Assembly: GCA_037043015.1 (NCBI GenBank)
Contig: CM073321.1
Location: forward strand, 34,760,101-34,824,100
Reading direction: 5' to 3'
Length of the DNA: 64,000 bases
Origin: Bryum argenteum
Taxonomy: Eukaryota; Streptophyta; Bryopsida; Bryales; Bryaceae
Position numbers and translations under genes: made by a program. The notes beneath the pieces were generated by a model. That model did no database searches. It was not told the DNA's origin and saw only the letters and a list, made by a program, of their open reading frames with translations. The first letter of the stretch is position 1; every line of letters begins with the position of its first letter. Below, in pieces: positions 57,764-64,000 of the stretch.

Positions 57764-59106
57764 ATGGAGGCACTACCCGTTGTAGCGGGTACATCCATGG
57801 TGCCACATGACCGAGGTTGGATTGACAAAAAGCGCATAGACATCTTGAAGAATCCGAAGATATTAGCGTTTAGAAAATGGGAGGAAGAGACGGAGCCGTG
57901 GTCTTTTGTCATGTGTGTGAGATATGTGGAGTGGTGATACATCAACAAGCTCTTTCTTCTACATCGGCACAACATTCATTGGCACAACAATGAAGCAAAC
58001 CTCCAAGAGTGCCATAATGACCTATTTAAAGAAAAGTACATATATGCTTGGCATTTGATATACGGTAACAACCATATTTTTAAATATGAGGTTACTTACT
58101 TTTTGGCAAGAATGGCATATGCGGAAATGATTCTCGGGAAGCAGGTGGATTGGTCAACGCGTCCACGTTTGCCTATACAAGAGAAGACTGAACCAATAGA
58201 GGTTGGAGAGACATCAAAGACTATTAGAGAAATGGAATTGGACCTATACCTAGGAGTCCTAAGGCCAACGCTAAATATTACCAAACATGGTCTTCTTCCG
58301 AATCCTCAGAGGATGAACACACACACAAGTACGAGCTCAGTAAACTGATTGAACCAACTGGTCCTCCAATAAATTGGAGGATGGAGATTCCTTATGAGGC
58401 AAATCCATTGCGAACAGTGGGTGGAAGATTATTAAGATTCATGGATGATTTTATCATACATTTCAATTTCAGTGTAATGAAATGCTTGCAATTGGAGGAA
58501 GTAATGCACTATAGAAAGGAATTGGAAGCCCTCAAAGAAAGAGCCCTTTGTGCCATTGAACCATACGATTTACAAGAAGAGTGTCGGGAGACTTTGGAAA
58601 AAGTTCTAGACTGCATAGCTTATATGGAGAGCATACTTGTGCTACAAAAAGAGGCTCTTGAGAAGTTTTTTGAGAAGAAACAATCAAACAACCTTTCCAT
58701 AACTGACTACGTAGAGTTGTGGATAGCGAAACATACTTACCTGGAAGGGGTCCTAGCTGAGGAGAGGAATCGGTTGACGGATATTGAAGAATCTATTGCT
58801 CTAGAGGTAGATAAAGAGATGCTATGCATTCGTGATTTGGCATTTGCGGGTAAGTATGGCAAGACTTTAAAGGAAATTGACAAATTAAAGAGGTTGGTGA
58901 AATGGAGTGAAGACCATATTAATGTTAAACTCGCGAAGCAACTACGTGTAGCTGAAGAGGATGCTCGGTTTGAGGACGCATGGGCAGAGTGGGCTCATTG
59001 TAAAAATAACGCAAAAGTTGACATCAACATAAACGCAATTGACGCTGATTTGGAACCGCAACGATCACATTTTTCAAAGGGCAAGGACAAAGTTGAATAT
59101 TCTTAA
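57764..59106 (+). pseudogene. Family F copy 4: diverged N-terminal domain plus coiled coil
   Basis: ATG at 57764. The N-terminal domain is recognisable: FVMCVRYVEW, stop, YINKLFLLHRH, NEANLQEC, WHLIYGNN, EVTYFLARMAYAEMILGK and VDW. A TGA at 57935 replaces the Cys of the family's WCHI. A frame change near 58250 leads into TWSSSESSEDE and then a 240-residue helical, Glu/Lys-rich coiled coil ending at 59106. No RING. Function unknown. Confidence 0.55.
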
Positions 59107-59539
59107 CGTAGAGACGATGGACTTACACCTCCACCATTCACCAAAACGATATTTGATTAATGTTAATTAAGTGTAGGGTAAGTGTACGTAATTTCGTCTA
59201 TGTACTTTTTTGCATACACTTTATATATGGAAGGTTGTTTTTACCTTTCATCATGCGTGAGTACGTGTCTGTGTATTGGTACAAGGAGTTGGGCGAGTTA
59301 TATAGACTAAAGAGATGAAGGATACAATAAAAGCTGACAAAGTACAATCGATAGACCACAAGCAAAGGAGTCAACCAAATATATACCATTGATTTAATCG
59401 GTGCAAAAAGTAGTACAATAGGAACTGAGATACATTCTTGCAAAAAGCTACCATTTGATAATACTACAATCAAATACAGTCCTATATAGCTAAAACCATA
59501 CGCTATGCTGGAGTGTATGGATTCACAATATCGTAATTA
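59107..59539. other. Convergent spacer between F copies 4 and 5
   Basis: AT-rich, no gene seen; probably the two 3' untranslated regions. Confidence 0.5.
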
Positions 59540-61890
59540 TCATTCAGTAGACTGAGGGTTCGAGCATTCTCCAACAAGGAGTTTACGCTTTGCACGAGTT
59601 CGATTGAATGGACCATCTGCGTTTAAAATCAGATCCAAGACTCTAGAGTCTTTCAAGTCCTGCAAAGTCTTTCTTGTGAGGGGACTATGTACATCCAGTA
59701 AATAGTCTAGAGCTTGGGACTGGTATCGTGGCCCCCAAGTAGATTCTGCATATTGACACTCTTCCGAATCTTCTATGGAGGCATGACCTTCACCATCGGT
59801 TACTGTCTTCCCAAATTGATTCCATGGATGTCCCATGGGGTGGGGCCCCCACTTGAATGTATTAGAGCTCTCATCAAAATAGCCCCCATGGCACTGGAAG
59901 AAGAACGTCCAATTACCCTCATGCTGTGGACCTTTTCCGGCAAGTATTGGAGCAACTCTTAGAATCTCGTTTGGGTCAGTCTCCCAATTCAATTGGAAGC
60001 TAGGATTACTCTTCTCAAGATCATGTTCACCTCTACGCCAACTCTAAATAAGGTCTTTACCCCTGAATCGAACCTCATCATTAGTCTCAGCATTGTGTTC
60101 CCAAGAAGGCGGCATATAAGTTCTTAGATTGAACATCTCGTAAAACCGCTCGTGAAAAGGCGCTTTCCATATAGCACAACGACTTTGAGTCAAACAATGA
60201 ACTAAGAGACACTACGGATGATACATATGGACACAGGAGCCTAAAGCCCATCCACCCTCAGGTCCAAATGGATTTAGGCATATGGGACACGTAGAGTGAT
60301 CCAATACAAACTGCGGAGGGTTGGACCACAGTAATGTCTTTGATGCTACATCAACATATGCCGACATGTGGTGTTTGAAATTACACCCGACTTTGCTCCA
60401 ATCTACAACCTCTGTAGAAGTGTCATCTTGCATCTTGATGTCCATTATAGGAAGATTATCAAAAAATGTATCCACACCCGACCACAAGGTCATACCGAAC
60501 GTTCGTCGACCAGCTCCACTAGTAAAATTCTTATCGATCTTCTCCAGCTCCGCTGCAACTTGTCTCCCTCTCTCCACCAAAAGTATACATGCCACCTTCC
60601 AATGGTACTAGTAAGTGGCAGACAAGTGCGACAAACGATCTTGCAGTTGTTGCTTTTCCTTTAGTACGGAGTTGTACCCCTCATAGGACATGAAAGGGGG
60701 ATCATGAATAGGGGGGAACAAAGGTAAAGATAAGGAATCTTGGGAATCACTTCGTACATCTTCTTCTCGTTCCAAGCCACACATATTAACAACACATGGC
60801 TGAGCTTTCACAAGACGGCGCAATTGAGGGCATTGCGGTGACATTACTCCAGAAGCCAAGTCTTCTGTAAGGTTGAAGACAACTCTATCAACATCCGCCA
60901 TGTCCGAGTTCTCTATTTCTCCAGGAATATTACGTGGGTGAGATAGTTCTTGCATCTTCTCACGCATGCCTGCATATTCTACGCAAAGCTGGTTCCTTCT
61001 TTCACCTTCTCCTCATACATTGCTCGTGTTTTTTTCGAGATTTGCTTGCAATCTTGCTATGACATCGTCTTTGCTCTTTAGAAGAGCTTTGAGATCAGAA
61101 GATGTGTCAAGTTCTTCCAATGCTAAGATGCTAGTACAATGGGGCTCTACTACGGGTGAATGATTACTTGCTATAAGAAGGCGAGAGCCACCTATATGAA
61201 CAACGCGGCCAGATAAATCACGACGATGATTCGCATCAATCACAACGCTGGGGGAGGAATAGCACACTGTACTTGACGCACCGCCTTACGAGGCCGCGAA
61301 CCATCTGAGTCATCGTCCTCTTCCGATGTAGCACTATAATAGGAAGCCTCTTCCATAGCCTTGGTAACAGACATTGTCATTCCCATACCACCATTAGGAG
61401 CGTCAGGGAATCTTAGAATGTCTGTCGGAATGTCACTCGTTGAAGGTCGTGTCATATGCTTCCCCTCTTTGACAGTTGTCTAATCCACTCGTTTACCAAG
61501 AGCAACCTCAGCGTATACTCCACGAGCAAGAAACAAGGGAACCTCGCTGCGCTCCACACATGGTGTGCCATACAAGACTTGGTAAACCTCACTGCATTGT
61601 TGTTTGAAGTTTGGGCAATCGCAAAACTTAAGATTTGCCTTATTGGTGCGCCGAAGAAAATGGTGACGTGACAGAGGGAATTTCTTGTCAATGTGACACC
61701 ATTCAATGAACGATTCCCAAGTGGCCATCGTCCACATATCCCATTCATCTTCCCAACCTCTAAAGGCAAGCTTATTCAGATTTAGAAGCACGTGTAATCT
61801 TTTCCGTTGTGGGTTGCCCCTCCTCTTCCTCTTCTTGTTGTTCTCTGCCTTCCTAAGTTGCCCGGGAGTAGCCATGGATGAAATAGCCAA
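59540..61890 (-). pseudogene. Family F copy 5: N-terminal domain, coiled coil and RING
   Basis: ATG at 61890. Domain order shows the full family plan. The N-terminal domain has AFRGWEDEWDMWT, FIEWCHIDKKFPLSRHHF, KANLKFC, EVYQVLYGT, EVPLFLARGVYAEVALGKRVD. A Ser/Asp-rich linker and helical segments follow. The RING has CPICLNPFGPEGGW and C.HMYHP, then RFYEMF, as in copy 1. The C-terminal region has WNQFGKTV. A TAG at 61480 replaces the Trp of the family's VDW. Further stops lie at 61013, 60608, 60212 and about 60045, and a frame change near 61255. This copy and copy 1 tie the N-terminal domain to the RING. A role in ubiquitin ligation is inferred only from the RING. Confidence 0.6.
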
Positions 61891-62014
61891 AATGGCGAAT
61901 AGTATTACCTACCCGGAACGAGCATGCAGCCAATTTAATGGATGTAAGACAGCGCGCCAGGCCAGTAAACCCAAATTAGAAGTTCAGATACGATGGGGGA
62001 ATTTATAGGGCAAC

Positions 62015-62310
62015 CTCGCGTTGGGGCTACCGCTGTTACAGAATCAAGGCGACCGGCGGTCGTGATAGTGCTAGGACGTTGCGTGGGTGACCGGCGGTTC
62101 AGCGAGAGAGCGACCGCGGGTACAGCTGTCGCGGCAGCAAGAGGTAGGGCGACCGCCGGTGCAGCTGTCGCGACAGCGGGAGGTGGGGCGACCGCCAGTG
62201 CAGCTGTCGCGACAGCGGGACGTGGGGCGACCACAAGTGCAGCTGTCGCGATAGCGGGACGTGGGGCGACCGGCGGTGGGCGTCTATGGGGCGACCGCTG
62301 GTCTACAGGG
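62015..62310. repeat. GC block with 39-bp tandem repeat between divergent genes
   Basis: cagctgtcgcg starts at 62123, 62162, 62201 and 62240, an exact 39-bp period. Each unit ends in the shared gcgaccgccggtgcagc motif. Additional motif copies flank the array. It lies between F copy 5 (-, ATG 61890) and the kinase-like gene (+, ATG 62487), so it could serve as a two-way promoter. Confidence 0.8.
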
Positions 62311-62486
62311 ATATATAAACCCGAACCCGCGGGTTACATATTACTTTTCGCCAAACCACTCTCTCCTCGGCCCTGTGTCCTTGCTCGCGGAAATGCGCAC
62401 TGTCGGGTCGTCAGAGGGGTTTTTGGGGTTTGGTGCACATTGATAGGAGGGGGAGATTTATGCCGGTTTTCACAACAAGTTCAACA

Positions 62487-64000
62487 ATGAGTAAATCCAA
62501 AAAGCACCAGGAGGGAGAGCCAACATGGAATCTTGATGCCCCCGAAGCATTTGCACCAGACGTTGCTATGCAACAACCTAGTGGAAGCGCAGGCCATAGG
62601 AGGAAGAGGAGACCCTTAAAAGTAGTAGCTCCAGGATTCCCAACATCAGGTTATACTAGGTTTGCAGAAAAAGTGTGTTTGGATTGGTATGAGGAAACGG
62701 GGGCTCAATTCCTAGAGCACAACTACTTGAAGAATGTTAGCACGGGTAAAGAGAGACTGAAGGAAAAATTGCAGGCGGTAGTTATGAAGGCCATGGCAGA
62801 ATCGGAAGAATTCCAAGATGTGGATTATCATTCGCAGTACCAGTTGTGGATGGAGAATACAATTGAACAATGCATCTTCAATGTGAAAGACTTGTGGAAG
62901 AAGCGATTTGGACAGAGGCGTCTAACACAAGAGGAGAACCAGTTCAAACGCATGATGGATTGGTGGCGACACTCAATCCAAAAGCTTAGCAAAAATAAAA
63001 ACCGAAGGATGGCATGGGAAAAAACTGCTTTGCTAGCCACATTTGAACGAGACACAGGGTCGGGAGTGTTGTGGATTCCTCAAGACGCTAGGATAGGAGC
63101 TCTATCAGCCCGCAACATGTAGGGAGGCCATGGACTCGTGCGGAAGGTGCGGATTGTTGGAGTGTACCACGTTCCAGGTCATATCGAGTTTGGAGCAAAG
63201 CTTTCCAAGAATATGAATATTCAGAAGAGGAGGATAGAGACTGCAGCAGAAGCTCTCATATGTCCTTTGAATCATCTAGGTATTATCAAGTTTAGGGCGT
63301 TGCATACAAGAACATTCGAGGCTTACACATATTGGTGGAATGGAGGATTAGTACACGAAATGCTGAAGTTAGATGAGAAGGTCGGCGACAAACATCTTCA
63401 CTGTTCGAAAGTAAAGGGAGTTCCGAGTCTCACTACACAGGAGGCTTTCAGAATTAGCCTTTTTCGTTGTCAGAGGATGAATTTAGCTTGGGGTTTAGTG
63501 TACATCATGAATCTGGTGCATAAGACAGGATTTCGCAATGACCTATCCTCCTCAAATATACAACTAATATTTAGCTAATTATGGACAAATTCATAGTCCA
63601 GAAATAATGTCGGCTGTCCGCCGATATTATCATAGACTCCATCAGTAATCTTTGAAAGGTCATAACTCAAACAAAGTTTGTCCAAATTAAACATATGAGG
63701 TGTTTTTTGATATCTAAAAAAAATTTAGATGTCAAAAAACACCTCATATGTTTGATTTGGACAAAATTTGAGTGATTTATGGCTTTTTGAAAGTCGCTGA
63801 TGTGGAGATGTATTGGTTGGCTTGCGATAAAACCAAGGTATTTATTGGTTGCAAGAAGTCCATAAGTTGCAAATAAGTCCATAATTAGTTAAATGTCAGT
63901 TATACTATTGCATTTCCAACCGTCAGAGAAGACAAGATTTGTATTGAAGTGTGTGACTGGCGGATGGCATCTCGTATAGTAGAACAGCAGCCTTCACGTT
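62487..64000 (+). pseudogene. Kinase-like gene, broken by a stop and a MITE, runs off the window
   Basis: ATG at 62487. The first 210 residues are basic with WYEETGAQFLE and EENQFKRMMDWW segments of unknown role. A protein-kinase-like domain follows: Gly-rich GGHGLVRKVRIVG, a possible ATP lysine in FGAKLSKN, an alpha-C glutamate near AEALICPLNHLGIIKF, a hinge-like YTYWWNGG, and a catalytic loop GFRNDLSSSNI with Asp and Asn. After the MITE the frame resumes (63892 on) with VCDWRMASRI in the DFG position. A TAG lies at 63120, just before the Gly-rich loop. The DFG Gly is replaced by Arg, so catalysis is doubtful. The 3' end is outside the window. Confidence 0.5.
63574..63888. mobile_element. 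Foldback MITE, about 315 bp, inside the kinase-like exon
   Basis: Ends are ctaattatggac (63575-63586) and gtccataattag (63877-63888), perfect inverted repeats, with tta on both outer sides (63571-63573, 63889-63891). The centre is a strong hairpin: arms 63672-63718 and 63724-63770 match at 44 of 47 positions around a 5-nt loop, with weaker pairing extending to about 63630 and 63830. It encodes nothing and splits the kinase-like frame. Confidence 0.75.

Overview
The window looks like nuclear DNA of a green-lineage (streptophyte) organism with a large, repeat-rich genome. The signs are many short GT–AG introns, a plant SUVR-type histone methyltransferase, a SWIM-finger MULE transposase, two DUF659-type hAT transposases and multi-copy orphan families. 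The protein style recalls the charophyte alga Chara braunii. That is an impression from memory and no search was run. I see no rRNA, tRNA or CRISPR. Most genes are copies or captures carried by mobile DNA, and many are decayed.

Layout, left to right. 0-9 kb: a GC-rich block, a piggyBac-like MITE, a broken RING gene (family F, copy 1) and a hAT transposase gene (hAT-1). 9-16 kb: a RING/coiled-coil gene with a GTAC-saturated intron, then a decayed MULE. 16-21.4 kb: a Glu-rich multi-exon gene whose introns hold a 19-bp minisatellite and an array of about 300-bp units with perfect hairpins. 21.6-25.9 kb: a ten-exon gene joining a ParB-like domain to a beta-class DNA-methyltransferase-like domain (copy A). 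26 kb: a small ADD zinc-finger gene, convergent with copy A. 27.8-40.9 kb: a roughly 13-kb DNA transposon with terminal inverted repeats of about 740 bp. It carries a SUVR-like SET gene, an apparently intact 924-aa DDE-type transposase and a second transposase fragment. Two solo LTRs have inserted into it. 41.1-45.4 kb: copy B of the ParB-methyltransferase gene, inverted. 46-49.3 kb: hAT-2. 50-62 kb: four more copies of family F, separated by GC-rich repeat blocks and an AT-rich satellite with a period near 163 bp. 62.5-64 kb: a kinase-like gene cut by a MITE.

Three themes run through the window. First, DNA- and chromatin-modification modules (ParB-methyltransferase x2, ADD reader, SET writer) cluster within 25 kb among mobile elements. 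Second, blocks of a motif close to GGGCGACCGSCGGTNCAGC sit just upstream of many of these genes on both strands. Third, premature stops fall mostly at tryptophan codons (TGG to TGA or TAG) in unrelated genes, which points to one shared mutational process or, less likely, to recoding by RNA editing.

All coordinates, splice sites and alignments were read by eye. Family names rest on remembered motifs.
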